A DNA stretch of 64,000 nucleotides from Paraburkholderia silvatlantica (lineage in GTDB: Bacteria > Pseudomonadota > Gammaproteobacteria > Burkholderiales > Burkholderiaceae), in contig NZ_QEOL01000005.1 of the NCBI RefSeq assembly GCF_003096715.1, positions 186,001-250,000 of the forward strand, in the 5' to 3' direction. The notes under the pieces were generated by a model. The model had not been told where the DNA came from, did not search any database, and saw only the letters and a program-made list of their open reading frames with translations. This document shows positions 16,327 to 25,524 of the stretch, piece by piece. Numbering within the stretch: position 1 is the first letter of the stretch; every line of letters begins with the position of its first letter. The position numbers and the translations under genes were made by a program.

Positions 16327-18336
16327 ATGTTCGGAAAACTCACATTAGAGGCGATCCCGTTCGATCAGCCCATCATCATGGGCGCGGCGGCGTTCATGGC
16401 GCTGATCGTCGTCGGCGTGCTCGGTCTTGTTACCGTGACCGGCAAGTGGAAGTACATCTGGACCGAGTGGCTCACGAGCGTGGACCACAAACGCATCGGC
16501 GTGATGTACATGATCGTGGCGGTGCTCATGCTCGTGCGCGGCTTCGCCGACGCAGTCATGATGCGTATCCAGCAGGCCATGGCGTTCGATTCGCCCGGCT
16601 ATCTGCCGCCGCATCACTTCGATCAGATCTTCACGGCGCACGGCGTCATCATGATCTTCTTCATGGCGATGGCGCTCATGGTCGGGTTCTTCAACCTCGT
16701 CGTGCCCCTGCAGATCGGTGCGCGCGACGTGGCGTTCCCGTTCCTGAACTCGCTTTCGTTCTGGATGACGGCGATCAGCGCGATCCTCATCAACCTCTCG
16801 CTCGTGATCGGCGAGTTCGCGAAGGTGGGCTGGCTTGCGTATCCGCCGCTCTCTGAACTGCAGTTCAGTCCAGACGTGGGGGTGGACTACTACATCTGGG
16901 CGGTCCAGCTCTCCGGTGTCGGCACCCTGATCACGGCCGTGAACTTCTTCGTCACGATCGTCAAGATGCGGGCGCCCGGCATGACGCTCATGAAGATGCC
17001 CGTGTTCACGTGGACGGCGCTGTGCTCGAACGTGCTCATCATGGCCACGTTCCCGATCCTCACGATCGCGGTGGCGCTGCTCGGCCTCGACCGCTACGTC
17101 GGCACGCATTTCTTCACGAACGAGCTCGGCGGCAACGCCATGCTGTATCTGAACCTGATCTGGGCGTGGGGCCACCCCGAGGTGTACATCCTCGTGCTGC
17201 CTGCGTTCGGCATCTATTCGGAAGTGATGGCCACGTTCTGCAGGAAGCCGCTGTTCGGCTACAAGACGATGGTCTACGCCTCGTGCGCGATCATGGTGCT
17301 GGCGTTCCTCGTGTGGGCGCACCACTTCTTCACAATGGGCGCGGGTGCCGACGTCAACGCGTTCTTCGGTATCGCGACGATAATCATCGCCATTCCCACC
17401 GGCGTGAAGATCTTCAACTGGCTGTTCACGATGTATCGCGGCCGCGTGCACTTCACCGCGCCCGTGCTCTGGACCGTCGGCTTCATGGTGACGTTCTCGA
17501 TCGCGGGTATGACCGGCGTGATGCTCGCGATTCCGGGCGCGGACTTCGTGCTCCACAACTCGCTCTTCCTGGTCGCTCACTTCCACAACGCGATTATCGG
17601 CGGCGTGGTGTTCGGCTACCTCGCGGGCCTGCAGTACTGGTTCCCGAAGGTGTTCGGTCTCAAGCCCAGCGAAAAGCTCGGCAAGGCGTCGTTCTGGTGC
17701 TGGTTCGTCGGCTTCTATGTGGCGTTCGTGCCGCTCTACGTGCTCGGTTTCATGGGCGCAACGCGTCGTACCAACCACTACGATGTGCCCGAATGGCATC
17801 CGTACTTCGTCGTCGCCGCAATTGGCGCGGCGATCATTGCGGTCGGCGTCGTGTTCCAGGTCCTGCTGTGGGTCATGGCCTTCGTGAACCGCAACAAGGC
17901 CGAATGCAAGGACGTGACGGGCGATCCGTGGGACGGCCGCACGCTCGAATGGGCAACGTCCTCGCCGCCGGCAGTCTATAACTTCGCGGTCATTCCGCAC
18001 GTGGACGACATCGACGCATTCGCGCACATGAAGGAAGCGGGCCGCGGTCCGGGGCTCGCCGCGAAATATAGCGACATCCACATGCCGTCGAACACGTCGG
18101 CGGGCTTCTTCGTCGGCATGTTCAGCCTCGTGCTGGGTTTCGCGGCCGTGTGGCACATCACGTGGCTGGCCGTGCTCGGGTTCGTCGGCGTCGCGCTGAC
18201 GGTGATCCTCAAGAGCTTCGGCAACAACGACGGGTATTACATTCCGGCCGCGAAGGTTCGCGAGATCGAAGAAAGCCGCTTTGGCACCGGCGCCGCCGTA
18301 GCCAAGCGCGACCTGGTCGCCGAGGAGGCAGTCTGA
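16327..18336 (+). CDS. cyoB: Cytochrome bo3 ubiquinol oxidase subunit I
   Basis: Catalytic haem-copper subunit of 669 residues with about 15 membrane helices. It contains the CuB/haem signatures [24 protein letters not shown] and [15 protein letters not shown] with all expected His ligands, and the proton-channel residues of a type A oxidase. It reduces O2 to water with electrons from ubiquinol and pumps protons. It starts six bases after the cyoA stop, and its stop overlaps the cyoC ATG (TGATG). Confidence 0.97.
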   Translation: MFGKLTLEAIPFDQPIIMGAAAFMALIVVGVLGLVTVTGKWKYIWTEWLTSVDHKRIGVMYMIVAVLMLVRGFADAVMMRIQQAMAFDSPGYLPPHHFDQIFTAHGVIMIFFMAMALMVGFFNLVVPLQIGARDVAFPFLNSLSFWMTAISAILINLSLVIGEFAKVGWLAYPPLSELQFSPDVGVDYYIWAVQLSGVGTLITAVNFFVTIVKMRAPGMTLMKMPVFTWTALCSNVLIMATFPILTIAVALLGLDRYVGTHFFTNELGGNAMLYLNLIWAWGHPEVYILVLPAFGIYSEVMATFCRKPLFGYKTMVYASCAIMVLAFLVWAHHFFTMGAGADVNAFFGIATIIIAIPTGVKIFNWLFTMYRGRVHFTAPVLWTVGFMVTFSIAGMTGVMLAIPGADFVLHNSLFLVAHFHNAIIGGVVFGYLAGLQYWFPKVFGLKPSEKLGKASFWCWFVGFYVAFVPLYVLGFMGATRRTNHYDVPEWHPYFVVAAIGAAIIAVGVVFQVLLWVMAFVNRNKAECKDVTGDPWDGRTLEWATSSPPAVYNFAVIPHVDDIDAFAHMKEAGRGPGLAAKYSDIHMPSNTSAGFFVGMFSLVLGFAAVWHITWLAVLGFVGVALTVILKSFGNNDGYYIPAAKVREIEESRFGTGAAVAKRDLVAEEAV

Positions 18337-18947
18337 TGTTACAGAAAACCAATGCGGCAACTCTTGCCGAACTCGATCACCACGATCACCCGCAGTCGCA
18401 CTCGGTGTTCGGCTTCTGGGTCTACCTGATGACCGACTGCCTGCTGTTCGCGGCGCTGTTCGCCACGTTCGGCGTGCTGAGCCACCAGTTTGCGGGCGGC
18501 CCCACGGGCAAGGACCTGTTCGACATTCAAGGCGTGGCGCTCGAAACTGCCGTGCTGCTGCTTTCGAGCATCACGTACGGCTTCGCGATGCTCGGCGCGC
18601 ATCAGCGCAAGAACGGCGTGGTGCTCGGCTGGCTCGCCGTCACCTTCATTCTGGGGGCGTCGTTTCTCGTGCTCGAACTGCGCGAGTTTTCGCACCTGAT
18701 CGCGGAAGGCGCCGGACCGCAGCGCAGCGCGTTCCTTTCGTCGTTCTTCACGCTTGTCGCCACGCACGGCCTGCACGTGTTCTTCGGCCTGCTGTGGATG
18801 CTCGTGATGATGATCCAGGTGGTTCGCGCACGGGAACTGGGCGAGCAGGAAATCCGCCGTCTCACGTGCCTGAGCCTCTTCTGGCACTTTCTCGACGTGG
18901 TGTGGATCTGCGTGTTTACCTTTGTCTATCTGGGGAGCGTGCTCTAA
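18336..18947 (+). CDS. cyoC: Cytochrome bo3 ubiquinol oxidase subunit III
   Basis: Subunit III of 203 residues with five predicted membrane helices. Family motifs are FGFWVYLMTDCLLFAALFA and THGLHVFFGLLWM, and LFWHFLDVVWICVFTFVYL lies at the end. It supports the stability and pumping of subunit I. ATG 18336 overlaps the cyoB stop, with GAGGAGG upstream. The N-terminus is His-rich (LDHHDHPQSH), which is common in this subunit. Confidence 0.95.
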   Translation: MLQKTNAATLAELDHHDHPQSHSVFGFWVYLMTDCLLFAALFATFGVLSHQFAGGPTGKDLFDIQGVALETAVLLLSSITYGFAMLGAHQRKNGVVLGWLAVTFILGASFLVLELREFSHLIAEGAGPQRSAFLSSFFTLVATHGLHVFFGLLWMLVMMIQVVRARELGEQEIRRLTCLSLFWHFLDVVWICVFTFVYLGSVL

Positions 18948-19268
18948 ATGGCTCAATCTCATGCGGAGTCGCACGGCAGCCTCGGCAGCTATGTGGCGGG
19001 CTTCATTCTTTCGGTGCTGCTCACCGCGGGCGCATTCGGCGTCGTTCTGCACGGCACGCTCGATGCCACTACGGCCTTGATCGTGATCGCGGTGCTCGCC
19101 TTCGTGCAGGTGGTCGTTCACCTCGTGTTCTTCCTGCATCTGAACACGTCGCCGGGGCAGGGCTGGAACGTGCTGTCGCTTGCGTACACGGTGCTGGCCG
19201 TCGCGTTCCTGATCTTCGGCACCATCTGGGTCATGCACAACGTCGGTGCGCTCATGATGTCGCGTTAA
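18948..19268 (+). CDS. cyoD: Cytochrome bo3 ubiquinol oxidase subunit IV
   Basis: Small subunit of 106 residues with three membrane helices, VVVHLVFFLHLNTSPGQGWN and IWVMHNVGALMM at the C-terminus as in CyoD. It begins immediately after the cyoC stop. No cyoE (haem O synthase) follows, so haem O synthesis must be encoded elsewhere. Confidence 0.93.
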   Translation: MAQSHAESHGSLGSYVAGFILSVLLTAGAFGVVLHGTLDATTALIVIAVLAFVQVVVHLVFFLHLNTSPGQGWNVLSLAYTVLAVAFLIFGTIWVMHNVGALMMSR

Positions 19269-19312
19269 GCGTTCGCCTCACTGGCTGGCGCCTCGCGCCC
19301 GCCTGAACTCGC

Positions 19313-19354
19313 GAAGCCGCAGGGGCACCCGTCCCGTGCGGCTTTCTCGTTTTT
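19313..19354 (+). terminator. Rho-independent terminator after cyoABCD
   Basis: GAAGCCGCA (19313-19321) pairs with TGCGGCTTTC (19337-19346), followed by a T-run at 19350-19354. It lies 45 bases after the cyoD stop. Confidence 0.8.
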
Positions 19355-19372
19355 GGAGCCAGCTTCGCGTGC

Positions 19373-19402
19373 TTGACACCCGTCCCAGGACACGCCTATT
19401 AT
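19373..19402 (+). promoter_or_regulatory. Sigma-70 type promoter of pcaF
   Basis: TTGACA at 19373-19378 and TATTAT at 19397-19402, separated by 18 bases, are close to consensus. Transcription would start near 19409, inside or just before the operator dyads, giving a 5' leader of about 150 bases before the pcaF ATG. Confidence 0.7.
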
Positions 19403-19412
19403 GGCCGTCAAA

Positions 19413-19448
19413 TTGTTCGATTAACGATCATCGGTTCGACAGTCGAAC
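19413..19448. promoter_or_regulatory. Probable IclR/PcaR operator upstream of pcaF
   Basis: Two related elements: TTGTTCGATTAACGATCA at 19413-19430 and the perfect dyad GTTCGAC-A-GTCGAAC at 19434-19448. GTTCGAT-type half-sites are the known recognition pattern of PcaR-like IclR regulators. They lie at about +4 to +40 from the predicted start. Confidence 0.6.
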
Positions 19449-19562
19449 AAAACGCACAGGGACGTGCGCGTTCGATCTCCCATTTTCGCCCGCGCAGTCC
19501 GTCAATCTCAATCATCTTTGCATGGGATCGCATCAAGTGCCTGCGATCGAAAGGAGACTCAC

Positions 19563-20765
19563 ATGACGGAAGCATTCATCTGCGACGCGGTTCGCACGCC
19601 TATCGGCCGCTACGCGGGCGCCCTTGCCCAGGTTCGCGCCGACGACCTCGGCGCCGTTCCGCTCAAGGCGCTCATGGAGCGCAACAAGGACGTGGACTGG
19701 ACGGCGATCGACGACGTCATCTACGGTTGCGCAAACCAGGCGGGCGAGGACAACCGTAACGTCGCGCGCATGTCGTCGCTGCTGGCGGGCTTGCCGCAGG
19801 CTGTGCCGGGCTCGACGGTGAACCGCCTGTGCGGTTCCGGCATGGACGCCGTGGGCATTGCCGCGCGCGCACTCAAGTCGGGCGAAACCGGGCTGATGAT
19901 TGCGGGCGGCGTGGAAAGCATGAGCCGCGCGCCGTTCGTCATGGGCAAGTCGGCGAGCGCCTTCGCTCGCGACGCCGCGATCTACGACACGACGATTGGC
20001 TGGCGCTTCGTCAATCCGCTGATGAAGCAGCAGTACGGTGTGGACTCGATGCCGGAAACGGGCGAAAACGTCGCCGTCGACTACAACGTGAGCCGCGCCG
20101 ATCAGGATGCGTTCGCGGTTCGCAGCCAGCAGAAGGCGGCTCGCGCGCAGGCGGATGGCACGCTTGCGCAAGAGATCGTCGCGGTGACGATTGCGCAGAA
20201 GAAGGGCGATCCGATTGTTTTCTCGCGCGACGAGCATCCGCGTGAGACGAGCCTCGAGGCGCTGGCCAGGCTCAAGGGCGTCGTGCGCCCGGATGGCTCG
20301 GTAACGGCAGGCAATGCTTCGGGCGTGAACGATGGCGCTTGCGCGCTGCTCCTCGCCAATGAGGAAAACGCGAAGCGTTTCGGGCTCGTGCCGCGTGCGC
20401 GCGTGCTCGGTATCGCGACGGCTGGCGTCGCGCCGCGCGTGATGGGTATTGGTCCCGCGCCCGCTACGCAGAAGCTCCTCGCGCGTCTGAACATGACCAT
20501 CGACCAGTTCGACGTTATCGAGTTGAACGAAGCATTTGCTTCGCAAGGACTCGCCGTGCTGCGCATGCTCGGCGTTGCCGACGATGATCCTCGCGTCAAT
20601 CCTAACGGCGGGGCGATTGCGCTTGGCCATCCGCTCGGGATGAGCGGGGCGCGGCTCGTGACGACCGCCACGTATCAGCTCCGTCGCACGCAAGGCCGCT
20701 TTGCGCTTTGCACGATGTGTATCGGCGTGGGGCAGGGGATTGCGATCGCTATCGAGCGTGTCTGA
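19563..20765 (+). CDS. pcaF: 3-oxoadipyl-CoA thiolase
   Basis: Thiolase of 400 residues converting 3-oxoadipyl-CoA plus CoA to succinyl-CoA and acetyl-CoA, the last step of the beta-ketoadipate pathway. The catalytic residues are in place: Cys90 in NRLCGSGMDA, His356 in GHPLGMSGARL and Cys386 in CTMCIGVGQG. The opening MTEAFICDAVRTPIGRYAGAL is typical of PcaF/PaaJ. ATG 19563 has AGGAG six bases upstream. It stands alone, with its own promoter, operators and terminator. A phenylacetate-pathway paralog (PaaJ) is the main alternative. Confidence 0.92.
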   Translation: MTEAFICDAVRTPIGRYAGALAQVRADDLGAVPLKALMERNKDVDWTAIDDVIYGCANQAGEDNRNVARMSSLLAGLPQAVPGSTVNRLCGSGMDAVGIAARALKSGETGLMIAGGVESMSRAPFVMGKSASAFARDAAIYDTTIGWRFVNPLMKQQYGVDSMPETGENVAVDYNVSRADQDAFAVRSQQKAARAQADGTLAQEIVAVTIAQKKGDPIVFSRDEHPRETSLEALARLKGVVRPDGSVTAGNASGVNDGACALLLANEENAKRFGLVPRARVLGIATAGVAPRVMGIGPAPATQKLLARLNMTIDQFDVIELNEAFASQGLAVLRMLGVADDDPRVNPNGGAIALGHPLGMSGARLVTTATYQLRRTQGRFALCTMCIGVGQGIAIAIERV

Positions 20766-20789
20766 TTTTTTGGTCGCCTTGAATTGTAA

Positions 20790-20818
20790 AAGCCGCGGAT
20801 CGACTTGATCCGCGGCTT
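20790..20818. terminator. Bidirectional terminator between convergent pcaF and gabD
   Basis: AAGCCGCGGATC (20790-20801) and GATCCGCGGCTT (20807-20818) form a 12-bp stem with a 5-base loop. Pyrimidine-rich TCTCTTT follows on the plus strand and the TTTT of the minus strand lies on the other side, so it can serve both genes. Confidence 0.85.
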
Positions 20819-20871
20819 CTCTTTACGATCCGGACGGGCGCCAGGAAAGGCGCCCGTTGTTCGTCTGGCTG

Positions 20872-22323
20872 TTACATGCCCGCCATGCACATGTACTTGA
20901 TCACCACGTAGTCGTCCACGCCGTAGTGCGAGCCTTCGCGGCCAAGGCCGGACTGCTTCACGCCGCCGAACGGTGCGACTTCGTTCGAGATCAGGCCGGT
21001 GTTGATGCCCACCATGCCGTATTCGAGCGCTTCTGCCACGCGCCACACGCGGCCGATGTCGCGGCTGTAGAAATAGGCGGCGAGACCGAATTCGGTATCG
21101 TTTGCCATCCTGATCACTTCTTCGTCGGACGAGAAGCGGAACAGCGGTGCGAGCGGCCCGAAGGTTTCGTCGCGCGCAACCTTCATCGCGGGCGTGACGC
21201 CGGTGAGGATGGTCGGCTCGAAAAAGCCGTGGCCGAGTGCGTGGCGCTTGCCGCCCGCGATCACCTGAGCGCCTTTCGCGAGCGCATCTTCGATGTGCGA
21301 TTCCACCTTCAGCACGGCCGCTTCGTTGATGAGCGGGCCTTGCGTCACGCCAGCCTCCGTGCCGAGGCCGACCTTGAGTTTTTCCACCGCGTCGCGCAGT
21401 TTGGCCGCGAACGCGTCGTACACGGCGTCGTGCACGTAGAAGCGGTTCGTGCACACGCAGGTCTGGCCGCTGTTGCGATACTTCGAGGCGATGGCGCCGG
21501 CTACGGCGGCATCGAGATCGGCGTCTTCGAACACGATGAACGGTGCGTTGCCGCCCAGTTCCAGCGAGACCTTCTTGACCGTCGAGGCGCACTGGCTCAT
21601 GAGCAGGCGGCCCACTGGCGTCGAGCCCGTGAACGAGAGCTTGCGCACGGTCGGGTTGCTCGTGAGTTCGCCGCCAATCGCTTTCGGGTCGCCCGTCACG
21701 ACGCTGAACACACCGCGCGGCACGCCCGCGCGCTCGGCCAGCACGGCCAGCGCGAGCGCCGAGAACGGCGTGGCTTCGGCGGGCTTGAGCACAATGGGGC
21801 AGCCTGCCGCGAGCGCGGGGCCGACCTTGCGGGTGATCATCGCGGCGGGGAAATTCCACGGCGTGATCGCGGCGCACACGCCCACGGGCTCCTTCGTCAC
21901 GACGATGCGCTTGTCGTTGGCGGGCGTGGGGATCGTGTCGCCGTAAATCCGCTTGCCTTCCTCCGCGAACCACTCGAGGAACGACGCGGCGTAGCCGATC
22001 TCGCCCTTCGCCTCGGCGAGCGGCTTGCCTTGTTCCGTGGTGAGGATGAGCGCCAGGTCGTCGGCGTTTTCCATCATCAGGTCGTGCCACTTGCGCAAGA
22101 TGACGCTGCGCTCCTTCGCGGTCTTCGCGCGCCATGCCGGCCATGCCGCGTTCGCGGCGGCGATCGCGCGGCGCGTTTCGGCGGCCCCCATGCGCGGCAC
22201 CGTGCCGATGACCGCGCCGGTGGCGGGGTTCTTCACTTCGAACGTAGCGCCGTCTTCGGCGCCTTGCCATTCGCCGTTGATAAAGGCGCTGGTTTGCAGC
22301 AGCGATGCGTCTTTCAGGTTCAT
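20872..22323 (-). CDS. gabD: NADP-dependent succinate-semialdehyde dehydrogenase
   Basis: Aldehyde dehydrogenase of 483 residues that oxidises succinate semialdehyde to succinate in the GABA shunt. It has ITPWNFPAAMITRKVGPALAAG (cofactor binding), LELGGNAPFIVFEDADLD with the general base Glu, and NSGQTCVCTNRF with the catalytic Cys. ATG 22321-22323 has GGAG seven bases upstream. It lies 115 bases downstream of gabT on the same strand and is likely cotranscribed. Glutarate semialdehyde dehydrogenase (DavD) activity is a close alternative. Confidence 0.93.
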   Translation of the reverse strand: MNLKDASLLQTSAFINGEWQGAEDGATFEVKNPATGAVIGTVPRMGAAETRRAIAAANAAWPAWRAKTAKERSVILRKWHDLMMENADDLALILTTEQGKPLAEAKGEIGYAASFLEWFAEEGKRIYGDTIPTPANDKRIVVTKEPVGVCAAITPWNFPAAMITRKVGPALAAGCPIVLKPAEATPFSALALAVLAERAGVPRGVFSVVTGDPKAIGGELTSNPTVRKLSFTGSTPVGRLLMSQCASTVKKVSLELGGNAPFIVFEDADLDAAVAGAIASKYRNSGQTCVCTNRFYVHDAVYDAFAAKLRDAVEKLKVGLGTEAGVTQGPLINEAAVLKVESHIEDALAKGAQVIAGGKRHALGHGFFEPTILTGVTPAMKVARDETFGPLAPLFRFSSDEEVIRMANDTEFGLAAYFYSRDIGRVWRVAEALEYGMVGINTGLISNEVAPFGGVKQSGLGREGSHYGVDDYVVIKYMCMAGM

Positions 22324-22438
22324 GCGTGAACTCCGGATTGACTACGATTCATTTAGAACGACGAACGGCACAGCGGCAAGCGCCGGTGTGCCGTTTCGCG
22401 GCTGGCCCGCTGCTCGCGGACCAGCATGGGGTGGGGGC

Positions 22439-23725
22439 TTACGCCGGCACGCCCACGGCTTCCTTGATCGACTCTTCGAGGATCGCGAGCGCTTCGTCGA
22501 ATACGGCGTCCTGGATCGTCAGCGGGAACAGGAAGCGCACGACGTTCGAGTACACGCCGCAGACGAGCAGCAGCAGGCCGCGGTTCAGCGCGGCGGTTTG
22601 CACGCGCTTCGTGAAGTCGGCGTCGGCTTCGCTCGTGCCCGGCTTGCAGAACTCGACTGCGTTCATCGCGCCGGGGCCGCGCACGTCGGCGATTTGCGGC
22701 ACGTCGGCCTTCATCGCATCGAGCCTGGCCTTGAGCTTGTCGCCGAGCTTCGTGGCGCGCTCGCAGAGCTTTTCTTCTTCGATGATCTCGATCACCGCGT
22801 GCGCCGAGGCCACGGCCAGCGGATTGCCCGCGTACGTGCCGCCGAGACCGCCGGGCGCTGCCGCGTCCATGACTTCCGCGCGGCCCACCACGCCCGAGAG
22901 CGGCATGCCGCCAGCCAGGCTCTTGGCGATCGTCATGAGGTCCGGCGTGACGTCGTAGTGTTCCATCGCGAACAGCTTGCCGGTGCGCGCGAAGCCCGTT
23001 TGCACTTCGTCGGCGATCAGCAGGATGCCGTGCGTGTCGCAAATCTTGCGCAGGCCGCGCACGAAATCGGCCGGAGCCTGGTAGAAGCCGCCTTCGCCCT
23101 GCACCGGTTCGAAGATGATCGCGGCCACGCGCTTCGGATCGATGTCGGCCTTGAACAGCATCTCGATGTGCTTGAGCGAGTCGGCCGTGCTGATGCCGTG
23201 GACCGAGTTCGGGTACGGGGCGTGGTACACGTCGGCCGGGAACGGGCCGAACGCGAGCTTGTATGGCGCGACCTTGCCCGTGAGCGCCATGCCCATCAGC
23301 GTGCGGCCGTGGAAGCCGCCCGCGAAGGCGATCACGCCAGGACGGCCCGTGTGGGCGCGTGCAATCTTGACGGCGTTTTCGACGGCTTCGGCGCCCGTCG
23401 TGAAGAAGGCGGCCTTCTTGGCGAAGCTGCCCGGCGCGCGCCGGGCGACCTTTTCGGCCAGCGAGACGTACGACTCGTACGGCACGATCTGGTAGGCCGT
23501 GTGCGTGAACCGGTCGAGCTGCGCCTTGATGGCGGCGACGATCTTCGGATGGCGGTGGCCCGTGTTGCACACGGCGATACCGGCGGCGAAGTCGATGAAG
23601 CGGCGGCCTTCCACGTCCCACAGCTCCGCGTTTTCGGCGCGCTCGGCGTAGAAGTCGCACATCACGCCCACGCCGCGCGGGGTAATGGCGTTCTTGCGGC
23701 TTTGCAGGTCGGCGTTCTTGCTCAC
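22439..23725 (-). CDS. gabT: 4-aminobutyrate aminotransferase
   Basis: Class III PLP aminotransferase of about 428 residues that transfers the amino group of GABA (or 5-aminovalerate) to 2-oxoglutarate. Visible are FFTTGAEAVENAVKIAR, FEPVQGEGGF, LLIADEVQTGFARTG, and the PLP lysine in TIAKSLAGGMPLSG. The ATG at 23731 touches the AGGAG ribosome site directly, whereas the GTG at 23723-23725 has it at six bases, so GTG (MSKNADLQ) is the likelier start. It is transcribed divergently from the MocR-type regulator gene. Confidence 0.92.
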   Translation of the reverse strand: MSKNADLQSRKNAITPRGVGVMCDFYAERAENAELWDVEGRRFIDFAAGIAVCNTGHRHPKIVAAIKAQLDRFTHTAYQIVPYESYVSLAEKVARRAPGSFAKKAAFFTTGAEAVENAVKIARAHTGRPGVIAFAGGFHGRTLMGMALTGKVAPYKLAFGPFPADVYHAPYPNSVHGISTADSLKHIEMLFKADIDPKRVAAIIFEPVQGEGGFYQAPADFVRGLRKICDTHGILLIADEVQTGFARTGKLFAMEHYDVTPDLMTIAKSLAGGMPLSGVVGRAEVMDAAAPGGLGGTYAGNPLAVASAHAVIEIIEEEKLCERATKLGDKLKARLDAMKADVPQIADVRGPGAMNAVEFCKPGTSEADADFTKRVQTAALNRGLLLLVCGVYSNVVRFLFPLTIQDAVFDEALAILEESIKEAVGVPA

Positions 23726-23809
23726 GTTCATCTCCTGTGGAATCGGTGTCAGTTCTGAGGTTGGCTGGCGGACCGGCAAGCGGTCCATGTCGCGACTATA
23801 CTCACGTTT

Positions 23810-23851
23810 GGCTCTAAATTTCAGAGCCATTCAGTGCAATCTTTAGGAGCC
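23810..23851. promoter_or_regulatory. Repeated GGCTC/GAGCC operator between gabT and gabR
   Basis: GGCTCT (23810-23815) and AGAGCC (23823-23828) form an inverted repeat with a 7-base spacer, and a third copy GGAGCC is at 23846-23851, eight bases before the regulator start. Flanks TTTGGCTCT and GAGCCAATTT are also alike. Multiple short repeats in the divergent gap are usual for MocR/GabR operators. Confidence 0.6.
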
Positions 23852-23858
23852 AATTTCG

Positions 23859-25496
23859 ATGCGTGCGAGTGTTCTGTCCGATTGGCTGGCGCAACGGCTC
23901 GACCGCGGAAGCGCCCAGCCGGTGTACCGGCAACTGCACAAGCTGCTGCAGCAGGCGATTCTGTCGCGCGAGCTGCCGGCCGGGGCGCGGGTGCCGTCGT
24001 CCCGGCTGCTGGCGGCCGAACTGGGGATTGCGCGCAATACCGTGACGCAGGTCTACGAGCAATTGGTGCTCGAAGGCTATGTCACGTCGGCGACGGGGCG
24101 CGGCACCTTCGTGGCGGACACGTCGCCCGACGAGATCGTGGGATCGACCGAAATTGGCTCCATGCCGGCACGAAAAAATGCGGATTTGCCGGGAGCCGTG
24201 CTGCCTGCCGGGTTAGTTGCAACTAACAGCCAGATTGTGCATGGCGCGCAAGCGCTCGCCACGGCGGCAGCTGGCGCCATAGGGGCGAACCGTGTGGAAA
24301 CCGCCGCTCACCCACAGCACCCCGCGACGCGCACGCTCTCGGCACGCGGCACGCGCCTGATCACCGGCGCCGGCGTATCGAAGCGTCAAGGCGGCGCGTT
24401 CATGCCCGGCGTGCCGGACGTTTCCCGCTTCCCCGCGCGCGTGTGGACGCGTCTGCACAACAAGTACTGGCGCAGCCTGCGCCCGGACCTGCTGACCTAC
24501 GCACCCGGCGGCGGTCTCGCGCTGCTGCGCCATGTGCTGGCCGACTATCTGCGTACCTCGCGCTCGGTGCGCTGTTCGCCGGAGCAAATCATCATCACGA
24601 CGGGTATTCACCAGTCCATCGATCTGGCCGTGCGTCTGCTCTCCGACCCCGGCGACACCATCTGGACCGAGGACCCGTGCTACTGGGGCGTGCGCAGCGT
24701 GCTGCACGTCTCGGGCCTCAACACGCGGCCGATCGCCGTGGACAGCGAGGGCCTCAATCCGTCGGCCGGAGACTTCGCCGCGCCGCCGCCGCGGCTGATG
24801 CTCGTCACGCCTTCGCATCAGTATCCGCTGGGCATGGTGATGAGCCTCGCGCGCCGGCGTATGTTGCTCGAGTACGCGCGCCAGCACCAATGCTGGATCA
24901 TCGAGGACGATTACGACAGCGAGTTCCGTTACGGCAGCCGTCCGCTCGCATCACTGCAGGGGCTCGATACGGCGGGGCAGGTGATCTACGTGGGGAGCTT
25001 CGGCAAGACGCTGTTTCCGGGCTTGCGCGTGGGTTATCTCGTCGCGCCGGAAGCGCTTGCGGAAAGCTTCGCGACCGCGAGCGCGGAGCTGTATCGCGAG
25101 GGGCAATTGCTGCAGCAGGCCGTGCTCGCGGAATTCATCGCCGAAGGGCATTTCACCTCGCATATCCGCAAGATGCGCGCGCTTTACGGTCAGCGCCGTC
25201 AGGTGCTGCTCGATGCCGTTGCGCGCCGCTACGGCGACGCGCTGCCCGCCATGGGCGGCGACGCGGGTCTGCACGTGGTGATGCAGTTGCCCGAAGGCAG
25301 CGACGACCGCGCCGTGGCCGAAGCCGCGCTCGCGCGCAATATCGTGGTGCGGCCGCTTTCGGGGTATTACTCGTCGCGCGAGCGCGCGAACCCGGGCTTG
25401 CTGATCGGCTATGCGTGTGTGCCCGACGAGGAGATCGGGCCGGCGTTCGACACGCTTGCCGGGGCGATCGATACGACGTTGCCTGCGTTCGTGTGA
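23859..25496 (+). CDS. gabR: MocR-family (GntR plus aminotransferase domain) regulator, GabR-like
   Basis: Fusion regulator of 545 residues. The N-terminal winged HTH (about 10-90) contains PVYRQLHKLLQQAILS, LPAGARVPSSRLLAAELG, RNTVTQVYEQL and GYVTSATGRGTFV. The C-terminal fold-type I aminotransferase-like domain (about 195-540) has the PLP lysine in YVGSFGKTLFPGLRVGY. The linker between them (about 92-190) is Ala-rich and longer than usual. Divergence from gabT and the repeats between them argue for control of gabTD in response to GABA and PLP. PdxR is the main alternative and cannot be excluded by sequence alone. Confidence 0.88.
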   Translation: MRASVLSDWLAQRLDRGSAQPVYRQLHKLLQQAILSRELPAGARVPSSRLLAAELGIARNTVTQVYEQLVLEGYVTSATGRGTFVADTSPDEIVGSTEIGSMPARKNADLPGAVLPAGLVATNSQIVHGAQALATAAAGAIGANRVETAAHPQHPATRTLSARGTRLITGAGVSKRQGGAFMPGVPDVSRFPARVWTRLHNKYWRSLRPDLLTYAPGGGLALLRHVLADYLRTSRSVRCSPEQIIITTGIHQSIDLAVRLLSDPGDTIWTEDPCYWGVRSVLHVSGLNTRPIAVDSEGLNPSAGDFAAPPPRLMLVTPSHQYPLGMVMSLARRRMLLEYARQHQCWIIEDDYDSEFRYGSRPLASLQGLDTAGQVIYVGSFGKTLFPGLRVGYLVAPEALAESFATASAELYREGQLLQQAVLAEFIAEGHFTSHIRKMRALYGQRRQVLLDAVARRYGDALPAMGGDAGLHVVMQLPEGSDDRAVAEAALARNIVVRPLSGYYSSRERANPGLLIGYACVPDEEIGPAFDTLAGAIDTTLPAFV

Positions 25497-25524
25497 GCGA
25501 AGCCGTCAGGACGGCGAAAGCCGC

